From contig CM034103.1 in NCBI GenBank assembly GCA_019914945.1, positions 3,906,001 to 3,970,000 on the forward strand: a stretch of DNA of 64,000 bases, read 5' to 3'. Shown in pieces: positions 46,001 to 57,612 of this stretch. The notes under the pieces are model-generated. The model was not told where the DNA came from and did not search any database. It saw nothing but the letters and a program-made list of their open reading frames with translations. This DNA is from Typha latifolia (lineage: Eukaryota; Streptophyta; Magnoliopsida; Poales; Typhaceae). Made by a program: the position numbers and the translations under genes. Position 1 is the stretch's first letter. Each line of letters opens with the position of its first letter.

Positions 46001-46297
46001 AATTTCACAATAGGCACAAAAATCTAAGGAGAAAGGATATGAAAATCCTCAAATGTGAACAAATCACCTAAAGATAATATTCAAGCTAAAGTGATTAACT
46101 AACTAATTTGCTCACATAGCTTAGTAACTCAATTTTAACCTAGTCACTTTAATCCATGGAAATACATCAAGGCTTTTATTTTTACAATTTTTTATTTTTC
46201 AAAAATCTGCAATCCTAAAATGCATCAACAGTCTAACAAATTATAAACAAGATGAAGAACTCATAACCCAAGACAAAATTTATGACCTAAAAATATA

Positions 46298-46345
<48 letters not shown>

Positions 46346-46485
46346 ATATATTGTTGTGACATAAAAATAGTCAAGCAAACTCTCCCAAGCTAAAAAGGAT
46401 CATTTAGAACATCATCGTGAAAAGGTGTTGTGATGTCACTTTTACTCAACAAAATTGCCCTAATATTTTATTTCGCATCTCTCAT
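43055..46485. other. AT-rich intergenic DNA without recognised genes
   Basis: No coding region supported. A possible small MITE lies at about 43500-43935, bounded by GAGCCGAGTTCGAGC and CTTGAGCCGAGCTC. It also holds AT microsatellites at 45019-45045 and 46305-46342, a poly(A) run at 44450-44467, and otherwise random-looking sequence. Confidence 0.55.
46305..46342. repeat. (AT)n microsatellite
   Basis: Nineteen or so AT units. A second, 27-bp AT run lies at 45019-45045. Confidence 0.95.
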
Positions 46486-46975
46486 TCAAGATAGCGATAA
46501 AGTGCTAAACCTAGAATGTGTCAAAGTACTCCTATCATAAGTTTTTCTAGTTTTAGCATTTACTTTTCCCCTGCCACGGTTTTTAGATAAATAAGGAGAA
46601 GTTGACGACAAACTATTGCCAACAAACACATCAACCCCAGAATCATAACTGTCATAAGAATGATGTATTTTACTTACATGTGTAGTGCAAGATGGGTTCA
46701 AGGGCTTTGTTACTTCAAATTAAGCACTTTGACTTAACATGACCGTTAACATCGTATCTGTGTCAAGTAGGAATATGAAATTTAGTTCTAGGCTCATTGA
46801 TATCTCTGATCATTTCTTCATTTTTCCCTTCTTATGAGCTTCAACATGCCAATCAAACTTCGTTGACCTTGCATCAAATTTTTCAAGAGCTTAATTAGCC
46901 TTTAATAAGTCAAGCTTTATTTCTTTTACTCTTCCATCTAGATGTTTTTCTAGATTCTATATGTTCTCTCCATCA
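46486..46975 (-). pseudogene. Decayed Copia gag fragment
   Basis: Minus-strand fragments resemble the Copia gag C-terminal region: LEKHLDGRVKEIKLDLLKAN followed by ALEKFDARS (coiled-coil-like), then HRYDVNGHVKSKC, a CCHC knuckle that has lost its first Cys pair. Stops are frequent. The same reading seems to resume at 48046, beyond an insertion. Confidence 0.4.
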
Positions 46976-48045
46976 AAGGAGAACTTCCCCCTCGCCAGCC
47001 GTTGGTGAGGTTTACCTCACTCCCCTCCCTTAGCCGACGGGTTAGGGGAGGAGAGAACCCTCTTTTCTCCCTTCCCCTCACTTCTTCCTCTCCCATAGTC
47101 CTTTTTCCCTCCTCTCTTCTCCTCTCTCTCCTCCCCTTTTTTCCTCAAGCTCTTTTCCCTCTCACCATCATTCTGAAGTCGCTACTCACCGCTGCCACTC
47201 TTCTTCAACGTTCTCCATTGCCAAAAGCCCACTCGTCGCCGCCACTACTCTCCTTCTCCTCCCCTCCCTTATCAGACTCGTGCTTAGCCACCACCCCTTC
47301 GCCGGATCTGAGTCTGCTACGCTCTGAGGACTTACTGCTTCCCTCGTCGAGTTAGGATCTTACTAAAACCCCCTTGTCGTTGTTGCTTTCCACCGCCGCT
47401 CCCCACCGTTGCCGCCACACAAGTTTGGTCACCACTCTGCCGCCAATTCTTCGCCTGATCTGCTACTGCCATTATAGCTCTACCATCGTGGATCCTCTCT
47501 ATCTTAGTTGTGCTCTCAGTCAGCATGCCCACAGCCAGGCTAGGTGATGAGGCTCTTTGGTGGGAGTATGGGCCGAGGACCTATTCATAGCTGTTGTCTA
47601 TGCTCGCCAGCACCTGGGTTTGTTTGGACACAATTGTTGTGCTTTTTTAAGGTCCTTGGCTAGTTGATTTTGTTCGGGTCTATAGCAGTATTAGGGTGTA
47701 GTAGGTTTTATTAATTTGCATTCCAAGTCTATCTTTGAGTATATTTAGGACTATGTCTTGGGCTGCTGGACTAGCAGAACTAGCAATTAGTAGGCGGATA
47801 ATGCCAAACTCGAGGCTCTTTGCTCTTGAGAATCTCTTAGGTTGTTTTCATCCTATTACTGTATTGTGCCCTCAGGCTTGATCCGCTGAATTAATTTGTT
47901 GTGCTATCTATTGTAGGTCAAGTGTGAGACTTATATTAAAGAGCCGTCGCTCTATCTCCTCTACTCTTTGTGTATTAGGATTTTTATTATAACCCTTGGA
48001 TATTAATGAACTACCTGTCTCCGAGAGTTCTCTCAAAAAAAAAAC
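46976..48045 (+). mobile_element. Possible non-LTR retroelement with poly(A) tail
   Basis: A CT-rich front (46985-47340) is followed by unique sequence ending ...GAGAGTTCTCTC and a 10-A run at 48036-48045. This end resembles those of LINE/SINE-type insertions. Sequence on either side looks like one Copia gag fragment when this block is removed. Flanks TTCTAGATTCTATAT and TTCTAAAATTATATA are similar but not a clean duplication. No coding domain is recognised. Confidence 0.35.
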
Positions 48046-48346
48046 TTCTAAAATTATATATTTATCGAGTAAAAGAAACTTTTTAGAAGATAAATCATGA
48101 GAAATAGCTAGAGAAATGCTCAAATCCTCTTAGAGCTTTTTTTTCTTCTTTGAGTCTATTTCGTTCGTGAACTTAGCTCATTGCTCCTTCATCTCATTAC
48201 TTCATTCTTTTCAAGCTCTTTATAAGTTTGCCTAGAAGTTTTATCGCCAAGGCCCAATAGGGGCTTGAATATCCAAAAGACTTATTCTATGAATCAAGAT
48301 AGTACTCATCTATACTAGACATACCACAAGAGTTGTTAAAGATGAT

Positions 48347-50039
48347 TGTAACACTCGCCACCAAACACGTGCCCCCCCTCACGTGGGTAGAACCCACGTA
48401 ATTACCACATGACCTGCTGGTCGATGTTTCAACACAATATATAAGCAAAAATTTTACATTTCCACAAATAATACAGACAAGAAGCTCATAACACCAATGC
48501 CACAACAAGCCCAAAATACATATCCATAACCAAAAATATGATAAAACCCATGAAGGAGCTACAAACCATTTAGCTTAATTTAAATAAATAAACTAAGAAT
48601 AAGAATAAGAATAAGAAGAAGAAGACTCAAGCCAGTCTTCACCAGATCGCCCACGAACTCCGGCTCATCTACTAATCTGAAAATATTTCCACCAGAAGAT
48701 GGTGAGCATAAAACCCAGCAAGTTTTTTACTTCTACAGTCTAAAAGTAGTGCGATAAATGATGCAATAATAAGTAAATATGAATATGCGCATTATGATCA
48801 AAGCAATGCATCAGCAATTAATAACTTGCCATGCAATCAAGCCACACTATAAAGTCCTCAAACTCAAGCTCACACTAAGCTCTACCCATAGGCCATATCA
48901 ACACCACACCACATAATATGCATCATCTCAGACTACCAAGTTTGCAACATAGGCTGGCACTAAATTTAGTGCGATAATATGGAGCCGAGGGCTCGGATGG
49001 TAGTATCGATATGCGATACTGACTTTTGTGATGGGCTTACAACTAAGGTCTTTAGTTTGCGATGGCAGACAATCGGCCTGCCTGTTCGCGGGTGATGGGC
49101 TATCGATTCTACCGCTAGGGTCTACCCTCCCTTGAGGTATGTGTGTAGTCGAGTGTGAGGATTGATGTGGCAAAGCTACACCCACAATTTAGTGCTAGGC
49201 TGCTTGTAGTTTAAGTTTGGGTTGGGCTACTTGTAGCCCCAAACCCATCACTCACCTGGTTGGGTTGCAGCCCAACCCACCCCAAGCTCAGGTTGGGCTA
49301 CACCCAGCCCAGCCCAGCCCGACACACGAGCTTGGTCGTGCCTAACCCAACCTAGCACACGGATTGGGGCATGCCCAGCCTAGCCCGACACACGAGTTGG
49401 GGCACGCGAGCCTCGGGCTAGGTTGCACCCGGCCCAACTCGACATGCAGGTTTCAGGCTGGGCCGCACCCGACCTGGCACGAAACGTGGGCCCCGGGCTG
49501 GACCGCACCCAGCCCGACCCGACATACAAACCTCGGGCTGGGCCACACTTGGCTCGGCCAGACCTGGCACTCGGGCTAGGTCGCACTCGCCGGCCAAGGC
49601 GAGGGGCCACCTAACGGCATAGGCTACAAGGGCGCCGAAGGGAGCCACCGGGGGAATCCTCACGAAGAGGGGGAGCTCACCAAACCGACGCGACAAGGCA
49701 CGAAGCCATCGAATGGCCAGATCACGGCGAGACTGAGAGGGGAAAGTTTCGAAGAGAAAACTCAAAATAATTACATATATGACTTACTGGGAGGGGAGGC
49801 AGCTCTAGGGCTTCGATCCATGGGGTTGGCGGTGCTCCAACTTAGCGGGAAGGAGATGAGGGGTGAGCTGGCGGGGCGAAAAAGGAAGAAAGAAGAAAAA
49901 TAAAAGAAGGAAAGAAGGAGAATAAGAGAAGAGAGAGAGGGAAGAGGGGAAAGGAGCGCTCATGCCCCACACGTGCCCGCCCTTAAGTCAGCACACGCGC
50001 CGAGCACGTGCATGCCATTTATTTTTTACGGTTGTTACA
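48347..50039 (-). mobile_element. Solo Gypsy-type LTR (1693 bp) with ATGAT target duplication
   Basis: It begins TGTAAC and ends GTTACA on the plus strand. Perfect ATGAT duplications flank it (48342-48346 and 50040-50044). It has no internal domain, so it is a solo LTR. Minus orientation is suggested by similarity of its 50039 end to the start of the LTR-like block at 39815. A GC-rich minisatellite lies inside. Confidence 0.88.
49260..49600. repeat. GC-rich ~40-bp minisatellite inside the solo LTR
   Basis: Units built on CGGGCTGGGCCGCACCCGRCC plus a GACAYRCARGYCT-like stretch repeat at about 40-bp steps, with considerable divergence. The several overlapping open frames here come from this bias and are not genes. 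Confidence 0.75.
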
Positions 50040-50044
50040 ATGAT

Positions 50045-50308
50045 AATAAAGATAAATGTGAAATTATATAATTTCCTTGATTTCTTTTCTTGTTAGTCGG
50101 CCAATCTTTCAAATTGTGTCCAAAGTCATTAAAAAAAGCATTGAATCACTTCCTCTACATTTCTTTTCTCCTCTTTGAGCATTTAGCAATATGAACCTTG
50201 ACTGTTCATTTTGATTTTTGATCATTTTTATATTTGTGCAAAATTTTGAAAACCTTTTCAGTTTTGTACTTATTTAATTGGTTAAACTAGTGAAGGAAGA
50301 TACATAAT

Positions 50309-50360
<52 letters not shown>

Positions 50361-51660
50361 AGCTGACATTTTCAAGGAATACATAAGAAATGTTTAGAAA
50401 AAAAGTTATATGTAATAAGTAGTGATAATTCTACTTAGACCCTCTAAATTATTACCATTTTTTATACATACTTTCTGAATTTTTTTTTACTACATACACT
50501 TCCTAATCCAAAACGATTTTTAATTTAGAGGTCTGTATAATTACTTTTTTTCTTAGTTCAAGAGGAATCTATATAGATATTTTTCTTAATTTAGGAGGTG
50601 TATATGGATAACAAAAAAGTTTAGAAAGTGTTTGTGTAAAACAGTAATAATATGGAATCTAAGTGAAATTATTCCAAACATATATTCACATTAAAGAAAT
50701 TAAATTATGCCCAAAGCATAAGTTATATGGAATCAAAAGAGGCCCAAAGATAATACGAAGTTATATGAGAAATTATGACAAACTCTTGTCATGCATGAAA
50801 TCGGAAAACAAGATAGAGCAACTAGATCAAATAAATAAGAGTGAATCAGTTCATTTTAAACCCCAAAAATGGCAGAGAACTTTATAGGAAATTAACACAA
50901 ACACCTAGTGTATATTGCACCTAGAGTCCTATATCAATAAATATGATCGAAGCAAAGATAGAAAAATAAAGCTACTAGATCATAAACAACGCCAGCATAA
51001 TTATAGCTTGAAAATAATATGTTAAACAAGAAGACAAAATAGAGATGGTATTATATTGTCTTAATTGCAGGTGTCCTATGCACTTTTTTAAATAGTTAAT
51101 AAATCTAAAATATTGTTTGCACATATTTAATAAAATATAAGGCTCGATTTATAAATAGTAAAAATAAGAAATATAAATTACAAATACATTAAAATGTACA
51201 ATTTATAATCAATATTTATCTGAGCAAATGATTTGTTTAGATTCGAGCTTAGCTTTAGAAAACAAAAAAAGGCTCTAGATGAAACTAAAAGAGCCAAGCT
51301 TAATTATATAATCTAGGTTTAAAATTAATTTCACGCCAAACTCAAATAGAGCTTGGCTCGATGAATTTATTATTAGTAGTATTTTGATAAGATGAGCACA
51401 TATATTAGATGGGTTAGTGAAAAATTACAAACCCAACTCACCTAAGCAATGCTCCTATCATATCTCTAAGAGCCCTTTAATCATACAAATTTCAATACAA
51501 ATTCCCTATCTTATCGTGTCTATAAAAGCTATATAGTCTTTACAACCACGCCATCCACCTATAGAGATATGCACACTTACGCTTAACGTTTTAAATTCCA
51601 TTCGAAGAGTCTAATCCTAGCACCAAAAATTTCAAACATCCTTAGCTTATTCCTACTCCC
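50045..51660. other. AT-rich DNA, nothing recognised beyond an (AT)n tract
   Basis: It contains a 47-bp AT microsatellite at 50312-50358. The open frame at 50663-50887 is Lys/Ile rich, without motifs, and is probably chance. Confidence 0.5.
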
Positions 51661-53556
51661 TGCGCCTATTTATTTAAGAAAATTCAAGCCTAACAACCGA
51701 ACTTCGCTATGTGACTCAGTTCGCCACGTGACTCTTAGGAGGCTTACCTCTTCCCGTGAACGTCACATGGGGGGTTTAAGAGCTCAATAGTATTTCACTA
51801 GGAACGAAGAGATCTAAAAAAATTAAACGGAAAGCAAAAAGGAAGCCTACAGGTCACAGCAAATCCATCCAAAATATAATAAATGGTCAAAATCCTTCAC
51901 AAGAATATATGCTCAAAGGAAACTACAACAAGGGAACATAAATCCCTTAACATGAGTACAAAATAAAGCGTAAAAGGAAATGACCTATCGCCTTACGAGC
52001 TAAGCTGCTGCCAAATATCCTCCTAGGGTATAACTCAATCTGCATCTAGTATCAACACGGAATGAGCCTAACGCTATCAGCACGGAATAAGCCTAAGTGG
52101 CATTACCACTAGTTAAGCATTATGGATAATAATACACCCAGTCTATAAAGATAATAGCATGTGCACTATGCAACTGAATATAACGTAAGCTAAAATATAC
52201 ATGTCATAAAATAGGCTAGCATGGTCCGACAAGGCTACAATTATTTTATCCATCTCATATACATGCCACTAGGGGTGAAAATGGGCTAGATAAACTCCGA
52301 CCTGACCCGTTATCCGACCCGATTCGAATCGGATTCGGATAAAACATTTCTACTTGATTTGGATACGGATAGAATTTTTGAAAAAAACTTAGATACATAT
52401 TCGGATACGCGTCGGATATAATTTTTGGATTAGGATTCGGATACGAATATCGAATGTCCGTTTACCCGCATATTTTTTGAATAATTTATAGTTTTTAGTT
52501 CGCTTATTTAAATAGTGAATATTAATATTATTACTAATGATGTGTTATATATTATTTGTAGAAATTAATTTCTCTAATGTTATATATATTTGACATGCAA
52601 AAAAATTATTTTTTGTAAAACTCTTAATATTTTTGTGTTAATTATGTCTAAGTAAAAGATCATAATTCGTTTAAAATTCAATCAACATACGTTTAAGATC
52701 GGATCCTCTATTTGAAAATTATCCGTAACCGTTTAATTAGGATATGGTTTTAAATTTTGTTATACGTCCAATATTCGTATCTGAATCCGTATTCGAACTA
52801 AAAATATGGATCTAAATACGGGTTGAACACTATCTGGTCCGTATCCGATCCATTTTCACCCCTATTTGGCACGCTTCTACATAGACCATCGGCCACCAAC
52901 CCCTACTCAACAATTATAGCGGCCTTTAAGAGAGGGTAGACCCTAACGGTATAATCACTTACCTGTCACCTAGTAAATATCATGATTGGTCGTCCGCCAC
53001 TATAGAGTAGGAATCCCAATCGTAAGCCTATCACATAAGTCAGTATCGCACATCAATATGACCATCTAAGCCTGCGGCTCTACATCATCACATAATTGTG
53101 TAGTAACTCATAAGCCGTCGCTCACGAACACCCTTACCTTGTGTTATCGGGTACCGCTAGATCTACGTCATCCAACCCTTACTCTCTAGCTTAAACACCC
53201 TAAAAGGATTGACTCTTACCAATCGATTGTATATCATCTACCGCTCAGTGAAATGACTGCATAATTATCTGGGATCCACAAACTGAGACCTTAGGCATTG
53301 GGCCCTACTATGTAATACTATAAATATTCCCCACCCCTAATCCTAATTAGGAAAGTGTTGGATACTATCGAGATGTAGAATTTATCCCTTTTAAAGTCGT
53401 GCACGTGTGCAAGTGGCATGATTAGATAAACATGAGTAGCATAACATAATCGTAAGCAACAATATATAAGCATGTAGATGAATACACATCATAATTAAAT
53501 TAATAAAAATTATGTCACGCACCATGTTAATCAAATAGGTTTCACTACATACATGA
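51661..53556 (+). mobile_element. LTR-retrotransposon remnant related to the 48.3-50.0 kb solo LTR
   Basis: Sequence at 52930-53110 matches the reverse complement of about 48970-49130. Shared phrases include GAGGGTAGACCCTA and GACTTATGTGATAGGCTTAC or close variants. So the same LTR family is present in the opposite plus-strand orientation. It is interrupted by the MITE-like copy (52270-52864) and cut by the SIRE insertion at 53557. Ends were not found. Confidence 0.5.
52270..52864. mobile_element. hAT-like MITE family, copy 3, best preserved (595 bp)
   Basis: It has a perfect 15-bp terminal inverted repeat, TAGGGGTGAAAATGG at 52270-52284 and its complement at 52850-52864. Eight-base flanks CATGCCAC and TTTGGCAC agree at five positions, consistent with an aged 8-bp hAT duplication. 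The body is rich in GGATTCGGATA-like words and has no ORF, so it would need a transposase from elsewhere. Confidence 0.8.
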
Positions 53557-54547
53557 TGTTAGGTTTTTAATTGTTGGCAATTGTGTACAAAATATTAAAG
53601 TGTATTTATAGATGTATATGAGCTTTATACAAGTCTAGAAAATCTCTGGTTTGAAGAATTGCAAGATTATTAGAGAAAAGCTTTTGAGTTCACATCGTGT
53701 TCACACCGCGTTCACAAACGCGTTCGAACACAGGTACATGCGTTCACACAGGTCGAGAGTTGCGTTCACAAATGCGTTCGAACGCGGGTATTTGCGTTCA
53801 CACAGGCCGAGAGTTGCGTTCACAAACGCGTTCGAACGCAGGTACATGTGTTCACATAGACCGAGAGCAGTATTCACAAACGCGTTCGAACGCGAGTACA
53901 TGCGTTCATACAGACCGAGAGCAGCGTTTACAAACACGTTCGAACGCAACCTGAAAAGTTCAAGCTATCACGTTCGAACGCACCCGGGCTGCATTTGAAT
54001 GCACCAACGAAGTTTGAAATTATTGGACTTTCGTGAGTTCGGATAAGACTTGGATTTGGCTCTATCTTAGAGATCATATATAAGAATTGTGATGCCCTAA
54101 ATCTAGGGTGGTTGAAGAAGTATGATTGAAGGAGACTTCTTTAGGCTACATCGGTTCTTCAACTAACAAGGTCCTACTCTTCTAAAAAGCTTAATCTTTC
54201 GTCTTAAAGGCTATCTAAATAAAAGATCAATCTCGAGGGTTACTGAGATTGGATATCAATCACGAGAAGTAGTGAATCGTGGATTCTAGCGAGCAAGACT
54301 GAGAGGAACAAAGTCGTTTGGATCGACGGGTTGTTTTGTGAGTCAGTCTTGTAACTGCTACTATTCTAGTGATTGGTTTTGATCCGAGTTTGGATCCGTG
54401 ATTTTTTTCCGTTTAGGTTTTTCCACATTAAAATCTTGGTGTTCATCTCTGCTTTCGTTCTAAATATTTCTTCGGACTTTTACTTGAGCGAACGAGTGAT
54501 ATCATTGCCTAGTATTTAGATACATACTTGTGTCTAGGGGTTTTTCA
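53557..54547 (+). repeat. 5' LTR of second SIRE element (991 bp)
   Basis: It begins TGTTAGG and ends TTTTTCA. Five tandem 54-bp units with GCGTTCGAACGC boxes (boxes at 53720, 53774, 53828, 53882 and 53936) occupy 53700-53990. A TATA-like CATATATAAG is at 54075, downstream of the boxes. Confidence 0.93.
53700..53990. repeat. 54-bp tandem units with GCGTTCGAACGC palindromes
   Basis: Boxes recur at exactly 54-bp steps. Each unit also contains GCGTTCACAAAC and CAGRCCGAGAG. Because 54 is divisible by three, frames stay open on both strands, giving spurious ORFs full of repeated Ala-Phe-Glu-Arg or Arg-Ser-Asn-Ala. Confidence 0.9.
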
Positions 54548-54548
54548 A

Positions 54549-54563
54549 TTGGTATCAAAGCAG
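54549..54563 (+). other. Primer binding site of second SIRE element
   Basis: TTGGTATCAAAGCAGG lies two bases inside the LTR. It differs from the tRNA-Met primer site by one base (AAGC for GAGC). Confidence 0.9.
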
Positions 54564-54595
54564 GTTCTCTTACCGTAGAGAGAGATCAGATAGGC

Positions 54596-55960
54596 ATGGA
54601 TTTTCATAGAGATGGACCTTCGTCTATTAGACCTTTTATTCTAGATGGATCAAATTATGGATATTGGAAAGCTAGAATGAGAGCTTACTTGAAATCTATA
54701 GACGAGCGAGTATGGTTTGCCGTTGTGAACGATTGAAGTTCACCAATGTACAGATGATAAACTTGCTAAAAAACTGATAGAGTCATGGGATAGGACAGAT
54801 TATGAAAAAGTTGGATGGAATAGCAAGATAATAAATGCAATTTTTAGTTGTGTTTCCTCGAAAGAATTTAGAAAAATTTCTACTTGTGAGATAGCACAAA
54901 ATAAGCTTGGACGATCTTAGAAACTACTCACGAAGGAACTATGGCTGTAAAACTTTCTAAACTTCAGAGGTTGACTACTAGTTTTGAAACTCTACGTATG
55001 GATGAGAATGAGATATTTGATGAGTTCTATGTAAAGCTGAGTGATATAGTCAACTCAACTTTCAACCTAAGAGAGAAAATTCCTAAAAATAAAATTGTTC
55101 GTAAAATCGTTATGTCTCTTCCAGAAAGGTTTCAAGCGAAAGTTACAGCTATTGAGGAAAGTAAGGACATTGATTCTATAAAAGTTGAATAATTGGTAGG
55201 AAATCTACAAATATTTGAACCTAGCCTTTTAAAACCGAGGAAGTCCAAAGGGATGGCCCTATCTACTGTTGAACCAAATTTAGAGGAGTCTGATGATGAA
55301 GGTGATTTAGATGTTGAGATGTTGGCTATGTTTGTCAAAAATTTTAATAAATTCTTTTGGAAGCCAAACAAGTTGAATGCTGAAAAAATTGAGAAGAACA
55401 AAGCTTTTGTGAAAAATAGGAATATTATGAGTTCGAATACAGGGGTAAGCAACAACAATGTCAAACAGAAATATAAGAATTCTAAGAATAAAGTTCGGTG
55501 TTTTGAATGTTTAGACTTTGGGCACATTGCACAAGAATGCCCTAATCGTCTTAAAAGGAAGGGTAAAGCTATGAAAGTCACTTGGGATGACTCAGATGGA
55601 TCTGATGATGATTCTGAGAAAGACGAAAAGAACTTTATAGCTTTTGCCTCATCTCTTCTTAATACTGACTTTGTAGTTGATACTAATAGTATAGATGATC
55701 TAGATATGTTACTAGTTGAGAAAGATGAATCTGAAATACAAAAGGCATATAATGACTTGTACTTGGAGTCATTTAAACTCAAGAAAAGAAATCTTAGACT
55801 ATTTCAACGACTCGAGATAATCGAATTAGAAAAAATCAATTTGAGGAGAAGTACAAATTTGAATTTGAACGTATCAAAAACCTTTCTGAACAACTTGATG
55901 ATACGAAAAATAAGATGAAGACTGATGAAGTTGAGCTAGAGCGATTGTAGAAAGAAGTGA
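54596..55960 (+). pseudogene. SIRE gag (second copy)
   Basis: It starts at the ATG at 54596, giving MDFHRDGPSSIRPFILDGSN, a DUF4219 front. A stop at 54735 and others near 54918 and 55190 break it. UBN2 is at 54941-55192. The zinc knuckle CFECLDFGHIAQEC (~55498-55539) is complete, unlike in the first copy. An acidic, coiled-coil-prone tail follows. Confidence 0.87.
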
Positions 55961-56880
55961 TATTTCTTAATGGGAAGAACAAACTAGACGAGATTTTAAA
56001 AGCTCAGATTTCTAAAAAAGACAGGTATGGTATTGGATACTTTAGTAATTCAAATAATAATAAAACTGTCTCTGTTTTAGCTGGTATACAAAATGAAGAT
56101 AACTTGAGGTTATCGACCGCATTTTCAAAGCAATCATGGATAAATGTCTTTAAACTGAAGTTTAATCAACAATCTATTAATTCTTTAGCGGCGTCAAAGG
56201 TAAACTTTAGTCACACTCAACAAAAAGTGAGTAGAAAAGGGTTTGTTCCGACATGCTTTCATTGCAACATTCTAGGGCATATTCGACCTCATTACAAATT
56301 TTTAGGAAAACTTAGAAGTGCTTTCATTTATGGGATGAAAACAAAAGCCATATGGGTCAAGAAAAATGATTTGAAATATTATGTTGTGCATGCTGCCTTG
56401 AAAGCTTTAAATTCTGATTTGCGGTATTTAGATAGTGGCTGTTCTAGACATATGTCGGGTGACAATTCCTTATTTTCTAATCTCGAAGAACATGAAGGGA
56501 GAGTTGTGACATTCGGAGATGGTAATTCATCCAATGTAATAGGTAAAGTAAAGGTAAGTTCTTCAGGGGTTCCTATTCTTGAAAAAAATAAATCTACTAA
56601 ACATTAGTCAATTTTGTGATGAAGATTATGAGGTAAAATTCTTTAAAACTGATTGTACTATTCTAGATCATGATGGTAATGTTATATGTTGTAGATCTAG
56701 AACATCTGATAATTGCTATGTTGTTGGAACTTCACATAAATTGAAATATAACAGTGCCTCTTTCGACATTGCAAATGTTTGGCATCAACATCTTGGGCAT
56801 GTGAATCACAAGGAATTATTTAATCTATCCAAATAAGAAGTGGTGAGAGGAATACCTAAGATGAAAGAAAAGAAATGTCA
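55957..56880 (+). pseudogene. SIRE second knuckle, protease and GAG-pre-integrase
   Basis: CFHCNILGHIRPHY (~56257-56298) is a knuckle whose last Cys is now Tyr. LRYLDSGCSRHMSGDNSLF (~56419-56475) has the protease DSG. VWHQHLGHVNHKELF (~56778-56822) and VCGSCQIGKQ (~56890) are the GAG-pre-integrase domain. A frame change near 56580-56605 and a TAA at 56834 interrupt it. Confidence 0.85.
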
Positions 56881-57556
56881 AAAAAAAGTGTGCGGTTCGT
56901 GTCAAATTGGAAAACAAATTAGGATCTCACAGAAGAAGGTAAATACAGTTACCACTAACCGTGTGCTACAATTAGTTTACATGGACTTGATGGTTCCAAC
57001 AAAAATAGAAAGTCTCGGAGGTAAACGCTATATATTCTTAATGGTCGATGATTACTCCAGATATACCTGGGTTGCCTTTTTACGTGAAAAGTCTAAAACC
57101 TTTAAAGTTTTTAAATCATTATGCTTAAAATTGTAGAATGAAAAATCTATTACCCTAGTTAGGATTTGTTCTGATCATGGTAGAGAATTTGAAAATGAAA
57201 ATGTTTCCATATTTTGCGATTCTCTTAGTATTCAACATGAATTTTCAGCTCCTATAACTCCACAACAGAACGGGATTGTAGAAAGAAAGAACCGAGTTGT
57301 GTAGGCAATGGCTAGGGTTATGCTTCACGCTAAAAAGGTTACTCAAAGATTTTGGGCAGAGGCGGTCAATACAGTGGTACATGTGATAAATCGTGTTTAT
57401 CTAAGACCAGGTACAAAAATGACTAGATATGAAATCTGGAAAGGTAAGAAACCTAGTGTTAAATATTTTCGAGTTTTTGGTAGTAAATGCTCTATCTTGC
57501 GTAATCGAGAACATTTGATTAATTTGACACTAGAAGTAGTGAAGGCATCTTCTTAA
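56840..57556 (+). pseudogene. SIRE integrase (second copy)
   Basis: YIFLMVDDYSRYTWVAFLRE (~57030-57090) has the first Asp, VRICSDHGREFENEN (~57160-57200) the second, and ITPQQNGIVERKNRVV (~57256-57300) the Glu. FWAEAVNTVVHVINR and GSKCSILRNREH follow. Stops at 57134 and 57302 break the frame, otherwise the core residues are all present. Confidence 0.87.
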
Positions 57557-57612
57557 GGTATTCTAATAATAGCAAAGCCTACAGAGTATTTAATCTTAAC
57601 ACTTCTACTGTT

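Noticed and set aside
47002..47355. 117-codon Ser/Pro/Leu-rich ORF
   Set aside because: Low-complexity CT-rich DNA; no domain and no gene context.
49364..49765. Several overlapping ORFs on both strands near 49.5 kb
   Set aside because: They are products of a GC-rich minisatellite within a solo LTR.
50663..50887. 74-codon Lys/Ile-rich ORF
   Set aside because: Single short frame in AT-rich DNA with no motif, homologue or promoter signal that I can see.
53700..53990. Regularly spaced palindromes resembling a CRISPR array
   Set aside because: The spacers repeat along with the boxes, the host is a plant, and the array lies inside an LTR.
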